Assembly: GCF_024171995.1 (NCBI RefSeq) | Contig: NZ_JAMTCT010000016.1 | Location: 106,101 to 170,100, forward strand | Length of the DNA stretch: 64,000 nt | DNA from: Promicromonospora umidemergens | Lineage (GTDB): Bacteria > Actinomycetota > Actinomycetes > Actinomycetales > Cellulomonadaceae | Direction: 5' to 3' | Shown here: in pieces, positions 50,828 to 58,752 of the stretch | How positions within the stretch are numbered: position 1 is the stretch's first letter | Layout of the letters: the number at the start of each line of letters is the position of its first letter | The notes under the pieces: generated by a model | Told to the model about the DNA's origin: nothing | Databases searched by the model: none | What the model saw: only the letters and a program-made list of their open reading frames with translations | Program-made: the position numbers and the translations under genes

Positions 50828-51718
50828 TCACGCATGAACCCCGAAGCACTCATACCGCCAGGCGAGGAGGTCCGGGCTCGGATGGTCAGCTCGGCGATTC
50901 GGAAGCTTGATATGGCGCCCGTGCATCTCCTGCAGACCGTGCTTCAGCATCGGCCCATCCACCTCCTTGAGCAGTTTGTGGGCGATGCGAACCTCGAAGT
51001 CGGGTGTCACGCCGAGCATATTTTGGTCGTAGGCGGCGTGGTGGATCTTGCATAGGGCAAGGCCGTTGCTAACGGTCGGGACGCTACGCTCATCCGAGTC
51101 CGGAACGATGTGTGCTGCGTCAAGCAAGGAGCCATGCTTCAGCTCACATACGGCGCATCGGATTTCATATGCAACCAGGACACGTGTGCGGAACGCTGGC
51201 TGGTGCAACCGCTGCTTCGCCAGGCGGCGCGCATAGTCGCGCTGCGGTTCGGGCATGTGCATAACGTCGGGAACGAAATTGAACGACTCATCGAGGGCGA
51301 TGATGAAGGTACGTTCATCGGGACGGTCATCAACGACGTACACGGGGGATACTGGCGTGTAGATATTTGGCACCTCTTTTCGGAACAAGATAAGGGGTGC
51401 ACCGGTCGTCATCGCGTTGCGGAGTTTCCGGTTGTCCCCGGACCATGGATCGCCGTCGCGATAGGCGTAGTGGAGCAGGCCATCTTCCGATTCGGTGTCG
51501 TCGTAGGGCCCATTGGTGGCGCTGACGATCGACAGGGTCGACTCAAAGGATGCTGGGTTACGAATTCCGCGGGAGTAGTCGATAATAGGAAGTTTTTGAT
51601 CGTTAATCCAAAAATCAAGAAGTTCGAGGCGTCGGAGGAACCCACCGTTGGCTTCGGCGCGTTTCTGGACCCACGCGATGATTTGGGTACGCAGGGCATG
51701 TTCAACCGCGGATTCCAT
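50828..51718 (-). CDS. HNH endonuclease, probable modification-dependent (SBD-HNH, ScoMcrA-like) restriction enzyme
   Basis: 296 residues. HNH domain at about 186-235: C188-x2-C191, DAAHIVP (200-206), NGLALCKIHHAAYD (218-231). The N-terminal ~150 residues have the pattern SRGIRNPASF, LSIVSA, PYDD, EDGLLHYAYRDGD, DNRKLRNAM, PLILF, VYVVDD. To my recollection this matches the sulfur-binding domain of ScoMcrA-type enzymes that cut phosphorothioate DNA; that assignment is inference. The gene is less G+C-rich than the core genome and has no methylase partner, as expected for type IV restriction. Confidence 0.75.
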   Translation of the reverse strand: MESAVEHALRTQIIAWVQKRAEANGGFLRRLELLDFWINDQKLPIIDYSRGIRNPASFESTLSIVSATNGPYDDTESEDGLLHYAYRDGDPWSGDNRKLRNAMTTGAPLILFRKEVPNIYTPVSPVYVVDDRPDERTFIIALDESFNFVPDVMHMPEPQRDYARRLAKQRLHQPAFRTRVLVAYEIRCAVCELKHGSLLDAAHIVPDSDERSVPTVSNGLALCKIHHAAYDQNMLGVTPDFEVRIAHKLLKEVDGPMLKHGLQEMHGRHIKLPNRRADHPSPDLLAWRYECFGVHA

Positions 51719-51831
51719 GAGGACACTTCATCAGACGGACGTGAACTGGGGTACCCTTGCGCGGGGTGAGTTGCGGGATGCGCCGGGCTGGTGACCAGGC
51801 AGTTCGTCCCAACTGGCGGCAAGATGGACCC

Positions 51832-52227
51832 ATGGCAACCACCGGAACCATCCTCCGCGGTATCGGCCAAGTAGCCCTCGGCGCCGCCCTCCTCACCGCG
51901 GGTATCGGCCACCTCACCAAGGCTCGCAAGGAGTTCCAGGCCCAGGTCCCCAGCTGGTTCTCGGTCGAACCCGACAAGGTGGTCGTCGGTTCCGGCATCG
52001 TCGAGATCGGGCTCGGTACCGCTTTGGTCGCCACGTGGAAGCAGCCGGTCCGGCGGCGGCTCGGTGCGCTCGTTGCAGCGTTCTTCGTCGCTGTCTTTCC
52101 AGGGAACATCGCACAGCTTGTGGAGCACCGGGACGCGTTCGGCCTGGACACGGACCGCAAGCGCGCGCTTCGACTCCTAGGCCAGCCCGTTCTTGTGGCA
52201 TGGGCGTGGACTACGACGCGTCGGTAG
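51832..52227 (+). CDS. DoxX-like small membrane protein
   Basis: 131 residues with about four hydrophobic segments: GIGQVALGAALLTAGIGHL, VVVGSGIVEIGLGTALVA, RLGALVAAFFVAVFPGNIAQL, ALRLLGQPVLVAWAW. The GHLTKARKEF stretch after helix 1 fits the DoxX/YphA family. ATG 51832 was chosen because the earlier in-frame ATG 51757 adds a hydrophilic, unconserved-looking leader. Function unknown. Confidence 0.72.
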   Translation: MATTGTILRGIGQVALGAALLTAGIGHLTKARKEFQAQVPSWFSVEPDKVVVGSGIVEIGLGTALVATWKQPVRRRLGALVAAFFVAVFPGNIAQLVEHRDAFGLDTDRKRALRLLGQPVLVAWAWTTTRR

Positions 52228-52317
52228 TCGCGACAAGCGAAGGGCTCGACCGGCGGACACAACATCGACCAGTCGAACCGGCTTGGACAGATGGTCACCG
52301 TCCACCATCCTTCTCCC

Positions 52318-52653
52318 ATGCCGTTCCTCCGCTGGCTCCTCCGCACAATTCGCATCCTCGCGGGGATCCTCGCCATCCCGTTCGGAATCATCGCGATCTT
52401 CTGCCTGGCCTGCGCGGTGATCGGCGTCGTCATGGTGTTCGCGCGCGACGATCCCTGGTCTACCCCAGGCATCTTCGCCGTAGGCGGCGGTGTCTCGGCG
52501 CTCATCACTTGGGGCCTCTTCGCAGCGACGACCCCAGGTACGCGGGACAAGATCAGCGGCCTGCTCGACATCCTGGAGCTGTTCCACGCCATCGGCACGT
52601 TTGTCGGCGTGATCTTCCGCGGTGTTGGCGGGCTGTTCCGGGCGTTCGATTGA
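52318..52653 (+). CDS. Small two- to three-helix membrane protein
   Basis: 111 residues: RILAGILAIPFGIIAIFCLACAVIGVVMVF, then GIFAVGGGVSALITWGLF, and an amphipathic C end (ILELFHAIGTFVGVIFRGVGGLFRAFD). Not recognised. Start at ATG 52318, nine codons after an alternative at 52291; neither has a clear ribosome binding site. It ends 32 bases from the convergent receiver-domain gene. Confidence 0.6.
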   Translation: MPFLRWLLRTIRILAGILAIPFGIIAIFCLACAVIGVVMVFARDDPWSTPGIFAVGGGVSALITWGLFAATTPGTRDKISGLLDILELFHAIGTFVGVIFRGVGGLFRAFD

Positions 52654-52685
52654 AGCCTGGCTCGGTCGCCGCCCGCCGGACGCTC

Positions 52686-53504
52686 TCACACCTGGTCGAG
52701 CATCCCCAGCCCGCTCGCGAACTCCACCAGCTCGAACGTCGAGCCGGTCACCAGAGTCGCGCCGGCCGCTCGCGCGTCCTCCGCAAACGGCCCGACGTTC
52801 CCGTACAGCACGAATGGCACACCCGGGCTGGTCACGCGGACCTTCGCCAACAGCCTGAGCCCGGCGTCGGGCACGTCGACGTCGGACTCACGACGGCCCA
52901 TGTCCGAGATGATCAGGCCGTACGCCCCGTCCTCAAGAAGGCGCAACGCCTCGCTCGTCGAGCGTGCGATCTCGACGTGCGCGCCATCGCGTCGCCAGGA
53001 CTCCGCGAGCATCGCGTTGTTCTCCGGGTGGTCGTCGACCCAGAGGACCGAATGTGGCGTCGGCCGGCTCGAGTACATCGGAGCCTGGGGGGCGGCCCCG
53101 CCCCATGGGGCCAACGCAGGCTCCCGCTCACCTTCGCGCTCAGCCTCTTCTGGCACGGCCTCGTCCGGCGTCGCGAAGGGACCGGTCCAGCCGTAGTCGG
53201 CCCCACCCGCGGAGTGCTCGTAGGGCGGTAGATCGGCAGGACGCTGGCGGAGGCTCGCGCCGCCGGCGACCTCGACATCCACCAGGCGAGCCTTCAACGA
53301 AGCCACCTCGCGCTGCAGGTCGGTGATCATGTCCGACTGCTGGTCCGTCGCCTGCTTGAAGTTGAGCCGCTGGCCGCCGATCTCGAGCGTCACGTCGTCA
53401 GAGTTTCTCAGCTTCGACAGGAGCTGGCGCCCGAACACCAGCAGCACGACGATGACGAGCAGGGGCCACAACAGGGCGGCAATAGCACTGATCAGGTCGG
53501 CCAC
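52686..53504 (-). CDS. Membrane-tethered response-regulator receiver protein
   Basis: 272 residues. N-terminal membrane helix (about 5-25: ISAIAALLWPLLVIVVLLVF), short cytosolic coiled coil (ITDLQREVASLKARL), a flexible linker, then a receiver domain from about residue 152: SVLWVDDHPENN (acidic pocket Asp157, Asp158), IISDMGR with the phospho-acceptor Asp201, VPFVLYGN with the conserved Thr/Ser position changed, and a late Thr/Gly loop where Lys is expected. No output domain and no histidine kinase gene nearby. A receiver bound to the membrane is uncommon. GTG 53504 is the best start; the ribosome binding site is weak. Confidence 0.75.
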   Translation of the reverse strand: MADLISAIAALLWPLLVIVVLLVFGRQLLSKLRNSDDVTLEIGGQRLNFKQATDQQSDMITDLQREVASLKARLVDVEVAGGASLRQRPADLPPYEHSAGGADYGWTGPFATPDEAVPEEAEREGEREPALAPWGGAAPQAPMYSSRPTPHSVLWVDDHPENNAMLAESWRRDGAHVEIARSTSEALRLLEDGAYGLIISDMGRRESDVDVPDAGLRLLAKVRVTSPGVPFVLYGNVGPFAEDARAAGATLVTGSTFELVEFASGLGMLDQV

Positions 53505-53588
53505 GAGGTAAAGGTACCGGTCAGAGGATGATGGGATGGAGCAACACCAGGCAACACCAGGCAAGGCCGGACAACAGGGGTGCCACCA

Positions 53589-53960
53589 GTGACCGAGCCG
53601 CTCGACCGCATCCGCGAGCTCTGCCTCGCGCTACCCGAGGTGACCGAGAAGCTGAGCCACGGCTCGCCCACGTGGTTCGTGAAGAAGACCTTCGTGAACT
53701 TCGCCGATCACACGCACGGCGGCCCCCTCGCGATCTGGTGCGCGGCCGCACCCGGCGCCCAGGAAGAAGCGATCGAGAAGGAGCCGGACCGCTTCTACCG
53801 CCCACCGTACGTCGGGGTGCGCGGTTGGTTGGGCGTGCGGCTCGACGTCGACGTCGACTGGGACGAGATCGCCGCCATCATCGAGGACGCGTATCGGCAG
53901 GTTGCGCCGAAGCGGCTGCTGGCCGAGCTTGACGAGCAGCAGACCTCGACCAACGACTAA
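53589..53960 (+). CDS. MmcQ/YjbR family protein
   Basis: 123 residues with the YjbR pattern: LDRIRELCLALPEVTEKLSHG, PTWFVKKTFVNF, GPLAIWC, RFYRPPYVGVRGWLGVRLD and WDEIAAIIEDAYRQVAPKRL. A small double-wing DNA-binding-like fold of unknown role. GTG 53589 has AGGGG eight bases upstream; GTG 53580 is an alternative. The upstream stretch has GCAACACCAG twice in tandem (53541-53560). It converges with the helicase gene, overlapping it by four bases. Confidence 0.85.
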   Translation: MTEPLDRIRELCLALPEVTEKLSHGSPTWFVKKTFVNFADHTHGGPLAIWCAAAPGAQEEAIEKEPDRFYRPPYVGVRGWLGVRLDVDVDWDEIAAIIEDAYRQVAPKRLLAELDEQQTSTND

Positions 53961-56900
53961 CCCTCCAGCAAACCCCGGATCTCCTCCGCCCCCAGCGAGC
54001 CCGCGAATGCCCCCGCGTCATCGCTCAGCACAGCGTCGAACAACCGCGCCTTGCGCTCCTTGAGAGCCATCACCTTGTCCTCGATGGTGTTCTCCGAGAC
54101 CATCCGGAACACGTTCACGTTCCGCGTCTGCCCGATCCGGTGCGTCCGGTCGATCGCCTGGGCCTCCGTCGCCGGGTTCCACCACGGGTCGAGCAGATAG
54201 ACGTAGGCGGCCTCGGTCAGGTTGAGCCCGAACCCGCCGGCCTTCAGGCTGATCAGGAACACCGGAGCGGTCCCGTCCTTGAACCGCGCGATGACCTCGG
54301 CTCGTCGACGCGTGGACCCATCGAGGTACTCATAGGGAATCCCCAGCTCGCGGCAAACTTCCGCAGCCTTCGCCAGGAACGACGTGAACTGAGAGAACAC
54401 CAGCGCGCGATGCCCCTCCGCGGCGACCTCGGCGAGCTGCTCGGAGAGCAGGCTCAGCTTCGCCGACGGCACCCCGTCGTACGACGGGTCCACCAGGGAG
54501 GCGTCCAGCGCCATGCGGCGCAGGGTGGTCAGCGCGCGGAAGACCGCCACCCGGTTCTCGTCGAAGCTTTCGAGCAGGCCAAGCAGCCGCGACCGTTCCC
54601 GCTGGAGATGTGTGTCGTAGATCCGGCGGTGCTTCGCGTCCAGGGTCACGCGAAGCACCTGCTCCTGCCGCTCGGGCAGCTCGGGCGCCACCTGTTCCTT
54701 CGTGCGGCGCAGCAGCAACGGCCGGATCCGACGGCGGAGCCGGGCCAGCAGCGGTGTCGAGTCGCCCTCGCCCGAGACCGGCTTGACGTAGTCCTCGCGG
54801 AACTTGGTCGGGGACCCGTACAGCCCCGGGGCCACGATCGCGAGCATCGCCCACAGCTCCATGAGGTTGTTCTCCATGGGTGTGCCCGTGATCGCCAGCT
54901 TGAACGGCGCCTTCAGGCGGCGGGCCGACTCGTTGGCGCGCGTCTGGTGGTTCTTCGCGAACTGCGCCTCGTCCAGGATCAGGCCGCTCCACCCGACGTC
55001 GGCGAACGCGTCGAAGTCGAGCCGGAAGATCGCGTACGAGGTCACGACGATGTCCGCCTCTGCCGCCACTGCCGTGACGGTGGTCCGCGCCTTCGCCGCA
55101 GTCGTCGGCAGCACGGTGACCTTGAGATCCGGCGTGAACCTGGCCGCCTCAGCGGCCCAGTTGCTCACCACGGACGCAGGCGCGACCACGAGGAACGGTG
55201 CTCCGCCGGCCTCACCCCGCGACGCGTCCTCATTTCGCTGCGCAGCTTCGCGGAGAGGATCGGACATCTCCTGCTTGGCCTGCGCGACGAAGGCAAGGGT
55301 CTGGACCGTCTTGCCGAGTCCCATGTCGTCGGCCAGGATGCCGCCCAGCCCGTGCCGCCACAGGAAGGTGAGCCACTCGAAGCCGTGCTGCTGGTACGGC
55401 CGTAGCTCGGCCTTCAGCCCCACCGGCGGCGCCACCGCCTCCGGCCCGTCGACGCCGTCAGCGGTCAGCGCGACCAGGTCGCTCACCGATCGCCGCCACC
55501 TGTCGGACTGCTCGACGACGTCGGCGACCTGCTCCAGCTCCGCCCACAGACCGGCGTTGAACCGGCTGATCCGCAGCTTGCCCGGCTGGTCCGACAATCG
55601 CTGGGCCTCGTCGATCAGGGCGCGCAGCTGCGCGAACACTGGCAGATCGGTGCGGAGCCAGGTGCCGTCGGTCAGCATGAACCGCTTCTTGCCCCGGGCG
55701 AGGGCGTCGAACAGCGGCCCGAACGGGATCTCGCGCCCGTTGACCGTGACCATGACGCCCAGGTCGAACCAGTCCAGGTCGGTGCTGTCGTCCGCGCGCA
55801 GGCTGACCACGGGCGTGGCTTCGAGGCCGGTGTAGTCGGGCAGCTCGGTGTGCTCCACCCGGACGTCCGGCAGCTCGTGCAGCAGCGGGACCACGAGGGT
55901 GGCGAAATCCATCGCGCGCAGGTCTCGGAACACCTCGGACACCACCTGGAAGTGGTCGAATCCCGGCATCTCGCGCACCGCGGCGACGGCGCGGCCCAAG
56001 GTTGCGGCCTCCGCCGCGAGGTCGCGCAGGTCAGAACCCGGCTCCAGGTCCGTGGTCAGCGGATACACCTTGTCCGACGGCGGATACGCCCACCGCCACG
56101 CAACGCTGATCTCCTGCGGCGTGACCACGTCCACCGACGCCACCAGTTCGGGATGCGGCAGCTCGGGGAGGTCGACGTCATCCTCGGCGCGTACACGCAC
56201 GCTGCGGCGCAGCTGAGGAAGGTAGTCGTGCAGGAACTCGTCCACGCCGTCCGCCGGAACGGCAAGGTCGGACACCTGCAGGGCCGCATGCTCCTGGTCG
56301 GTGAGCGGCGCCGTTGTCGGGGCCAGGGTGATGGTGCGGTGCTTTGCCGTCTCCTCGACAGCGAAGAGGCCGTGGTTGCCCAGCGCTCCCACAGTCGGCG
56401 TGTTGGTGACCGCCCCGTCGAAGGCGACGGTCCGCACGAGCCGCGCGCCGCCGTCGGGCAGGGAGAGGTTCAGCGCCACCGCCGCCTCCCCGGCCAGTCT
56501 GACCGACTCCTTCTTGGACTTGCCGACGAGGCTGATGCCGAGATCCGTGCCGTCGTCGAGATGACGCCAGAACGGGCGCGAGAGCACCTCGTCCAGACCG
56601 ATCCAGTCGCCGGAGCTGACATACCCATAGCCGAAGGGGCTCGGTCTGCGTAGGGCGTCGAGGGTGCTGAACCACTCCCGGACCTCCGGGTCGATGCCCC
56701 GCACGAACCCGTTGCGCAGGTAGTTCCACGACACCTCGATGCCGCCCACCCAGTTGCCCCGCTCGTTGCGCCGCACGGGCCGTACTGACAGCGACAGGTT
56801 GCGCTTGGCGGCCGTGCCGTCGACTCGGAACTGCAGGGCAAGCTCAGTCGTGGCCGCGGCGCCAGAGGCCCTGGCCTCGACGGTCACGATCTGCTGCACT

Positions 56901-57277
56901 GCCGCCTTCCACGCGGGGACCTGCGGCGCGCGCTTCAGCGCAGAGGCCGTGGTGACCATGGCGGCGAGACCCTGCGTCCCCGCCTCGATCAGCGTGGCGG
57001 CGATGTGCTTGCACTCGTACCCGACCGGGCAGCTGCACTCGGTGCTGCCGATGATGTACTGCCCCACCGCACCGATCGTGAAGTCCATGCTGCACGTGTA
57101 CGTGCTGCGGCCGCTGCCCTTGACCAGGCCGACGAGCTCCAGCTCGTCGGGTAGCCAGTCCCAGGACAGGACCCGGCGCTCCTGTTGGTAGTTGCGGCCG
57201 CGCAGGTAGGCGCCGCTGCCGACGAGCGACTTGATGGCAGCCGCGTTGATCCGAGGGGTCGGGGGCGAGGGAGGCAC
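53957..57277 (-). CDS. SWIM zinc-finger SNF2-family helicase
   Basis: 1106 residues. SWIM zinc finger at residues 81-91 (C81-x-C83-x5-C89-x-H91), a long middle region, then the SNF2 motor: Walker A ILADDMGLGKTVQT near 650, DEAQ box LILDEAQFAKN near 767, ITGTPMENNLMELW, and helicase C with LVFSQFTSFL, YLDGSTRRR, LISLKAGGFGLNL, and WWNPATEAQAIDRTHRIGQ near the C terminus. A RapA/HepA-type ATP-dependent translocase remodelling nucleic-acid-protein complexes; related proteins occur in housekeeping and in defence systems. GTG 57277 starts at the first predicted structured segment; the ribosome binding site is poor. Confidence 0.92.
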   Translation of the reverse strand: MPPSPPTPRINAAAIKSLVGSGAYLRGRNYQQERRVLSWDWLPDELELVGLVKGSGRSTYTCSMDFTIGAVGQYIIGSTECSCPVGYECKHIAATLIEAGTQGLAAMVTTASALKRAPQVPAWKAAVQQIVTVEARASGAAATTELALQFRVDGTAAKRNLSLSVRPVRRNERGNWVGGIEVSWNYLRNGFVRGIDPEVREWFSTLDALRRPSPFGYGYVSSGDWIGLDEVLSRPFWRHLDDGTDLGISLVGKSKKESVRLAGEAAVALNLSLPDGGARLVRTVAFDGAVTNTPTVGALGNHGLFAVEETAKHRTITLAPTTAPLTDQEHAALQVSDLAVPADGVDEFLHDYLPQLRRSVRVRAEDDVDLPELPHPELVASVDVVTPQEISVAWRWAYPPSDKVYPLTTDLEPGSDLRDLAAEAATLGRAVAAVREMPGFDHFQVVSEVFRDLRAMDFATLVVPLLHELPDVRVEHTELPDYTGLEATPVVSLRADDSTDLDWFDLGVMVTVNGREIPFGPLFDALARGKKRFMLTDGTWLRTDLPVFAQLRALIDEAQRLSDQPGKLRISRFNAGLWAELEQVADVVEQSDRWRRSVSDLVALTADGVDGPEAVAPPVGLKAELRPYQQHGFEWLTFLWRHGLGGILADDMGLGKTVQTLAFVAQAKQEMSDPLREAAQRNEDASRGEAGGAPFLVVAPASVVSNWAAEAARFTPDLKVTVLPTTAAKARTTVTAVAAEADIVVTSYAIFRLDFDAFADVGWSGLILDEAQFAKNHQTRANESARRLKAPFKLAITGTPMENNLMELWAMLAIVAPGLYGSPTKFREDYVKPVSGEGDSTPLLARLRRRIRPLLLRRTKEQVAPELPERQEQVLRVTLDAKHRRIYDTHLQRERSRLLGLLESFDENRVAVFRALTTLRRMALDASLVDPSYDGVPSAKLSLLSEQLAEVAAEGHRALVFSQFTSFLAKAAEVCRELGIPYEYLDGSTRRRAEVIARFKDGTAPVFLISLKAGGFGLNLTEAAYVYLLDPWWNPATEAQAIDRTHRIGQTRNVNVFRMVSENTIEDKVMALKERKARLFDAVLSDDAGAFAGSLGAEEIRGLLEG

Positions 57278-57317
57278 GACCCCTATCGTTCCACGCCCGG
57301 ACGCCCGGTCCGAAAAG

Positions 57318-57326
57318 TTATCCACA
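57318..57326 (+). other. DnaA box TTATCCACA between helicase and membrane-protein genes
   Basis: Exact canonical 9-mer in the 96-base divergent spacer (57278-57373), about 48 bases upstream of the rightward membrane-protein start. Confidence 0.6.
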
Positions 57327-57373
57327 GCGCGCCTCGACCCCACGGTTCTGGTGGCCTCTGGGAGAGTATCGGC

Positions 57374-58156
57374 ATGCACACCCTGCCCGACGCCGGTCGT
57401 CGGCCCGCCACGCTCAGCGTCCTCGTTCTCGCGATCGCCATGTGGATGTCCGTTCCGCTGCGCTTGCTGATCCCCGGGACCGAGCTAGACCTCGGCTTCA
57501 CCGTGGACAACGCGATCTTCGTGATCGAGAACGCGGCGATGGCCGGCACCGTCCTGCTCGCGGTCGGATCCGCGGCAGTCCGGGGCAGACGCGTCCTCAC
57601 CGGTGCGGTGGTCGTGGTCGGCCTGCACCTGCTGTTCCAGCTCGGCACGGCGGGGGTGCAGCTGACGAAGGGCGCCTCGCCCGAGCAGATCCTCGGTTCC
57701 CTTGCCGGGATCCTCGTGCTGCTGGTGGCCCTGGCGGGTGTGCTGCTCGCCCGGCTCCTGCGGAACCCGACGACGGCGCGCCGTGCCGGCCTGGTGGTAG
57801 CCCTGGCCGGAGCGATTATCCACACCCTGTGGACAAACGTGCTGCTGCAGCTGGTCGCGATCCTGCCCTACGGTGGGCCGCCGCCCGGATTGATCTGGGC
57901 GCTGCTGCTGACCATGGTGCTGAGCCTGCTCGTCGTCGCGGCGGCGGCCCTGTGCGGTTGGGCCGCGCTCGGCGCGCGGCGGATCGGCGCGTTGCTCGCC
58001 GCCGTGGTCGGAATACTCGGGATCGTGGCGGGCAGCGAGGCGCTGGCTGCCGTCGGCGGGGCGTACGGGGCGGTCCAGATCGTGCAGGGGCTGATCACGC
58101 TGGCGGCCGTGCCGTACGCCGTGGTCGCCGGTCGCCGGCTGGCGGCAGCCCGATAG
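57374..58156 (+). CDS. Polytopic membrane protein with internal DnaA-box pair
   Basis: 260 residues, mostly hydrophobic, with about seven helices (LSVLVLAIAMWMSVPLRLLI, MAGTVLLAVGSAAV, LTGAVVVVGLHLLFQL, LAGILVLLVALAGVLLARLL, GLVVALAGAIIHTLW, LLLTMVLSLLVVAAAALCGWAAL, and a final pair). No family recognised. GGGAGAG precedes the ATG by seven bases. Codons around residues 148-154 contain two inverted DnaA boxes. Confidence 0.75.
   Translation: MHTLPDAGRRPATLSVLVLAIAMWMSVPLRLLIPGTELDLGFTVDNAIFVIENAAMAGTVLLAVGSAAVRGRRVLTGAVVVVGLHLLFQLGTAGVQLTKGASPEQILGSLAGILVLLVALAGVLLARLLRNPTTARRAGLVVALAGAIIHTLWTNVLLQLVAILPYGGPPPGLIWALLLTMVLSLLVVAAAALCGWAALGARRIGALLAAVVGILGIVAGSEALAAVGGAYGAVQIVQGLITLAAVPYAVVAGRRLAAAR
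57816..57836. other. Inverted pair of DnaA boxes
   Basis: TTATCCACA (57816-57824), CCC, then TGTGGACAA (57828-57836), the reverse complement of TTGTCCACA. Both 9-mers are accepted actinobacterial DnaA boxes. They face each other with a three-base gap inside a membrane-protein gene. Confidence 0.62.
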
Positions 58157-58220
58157 GCCGGCCCACGCCAGGCCGGTCCACGCAGGCCGGCCCACGCCAG
58201 TCCGGCCCACGCCGGGCCGG
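58155..58220. repeat. Tandem ~15-bp repeat
   Basis: Four copies of a unit close to AGGCCGGCCCACGCC (58155-58169, 58170-58183, 58184-58198, 58199-58213) and a partial fifth, starting at the stop codon of the membrane-protein gene and ending before a convergent gene. GGCCGG/CCGGCC elements allow hairpins, so it may also terminate transcription. Confidence 0.75.
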
Positions 58221-58241
58221 CAGCTGACCCAGCAGTCCTAC

Positions 58242-58646
58242 CTACCTCGCGGAGCTGACCCGGATCTCCTCGAGCGCGACGACCTCGAGAATCTGCTTCA
58301 CGATGATCGGGCCGACCGACTCCCACGACAGCATCTCGGCGATCACCATGTAGGACAGGTCGTCCCCGGTGAAGCAGCCGCCGCGGTGCAGAGCGTTGAG
58401 GAGCCGGTGCTTGGGCCAGCCGAGCTCGTCGAGGCGCTCGACCCGCCGCACTGCGGGAAAGAGCCGACCGACGGGCAACGACTTGAGCCGGGTCACCGCG
58501 GCCTCGGCGAGGCGGGCGGTGCCGGTGTCGGTCTTGCTGTCGACCTGACCGACGTACCAGGCGTCGTCTTCGGCCATGACCTCGCGGAACCAGGGGAACA
58601 CCTCACCCCAGGTGGGCGTCGGGGTGACGGCGGGTGCGTCGGACAT
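58242..58646 (-). CDS. Uncharacterised cytosolic protein
   Basis: 134 residues, no membrane helix. Text such as WGEVFPWFREVMAEDDAWYVGQVDSKTDTG, ELGWPKHRLLNALHRGGCFTGDDLSYMVIAEML and PIIVKQILEVVALEEIRV suggests a mixed helical fold. Not recognised. The spacer upstream, 58647-58752, holds its promoter region; nothing else is seen there. Confidence 0.65.
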   Translation of the reverse strand: MSDAPAVTPTPTWGEVFPWFREVMAEDDAWYVGQVDSKTDTGTARLAEAAVTRLKSLPVGRLFPAVRRVERLDELGWPKHRLLNALHRGGCFTGDDLSYMVIAEMLSWESVGPIIVKQILEVVALEEIRVSSAR

Positions 58647-58752
58647 GAACGGATGCCTCCAGTCCCTGTGTAGGTAAGTACGTCAATCCTTGCACCGTTC
58701 GGCAGGCAAAACAGTCACGATCGGCGCTGGAGACCGGACCTCATCCATAAAT

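Noticed and set aside
50595..50837. Rightward 80-codon open frame in the spacer upstream of the HNH gene's end
   Set aside because: No ribosome binding site, no recognisable features, and it overlaps the opposite-strand fragment, which reads more like protein.
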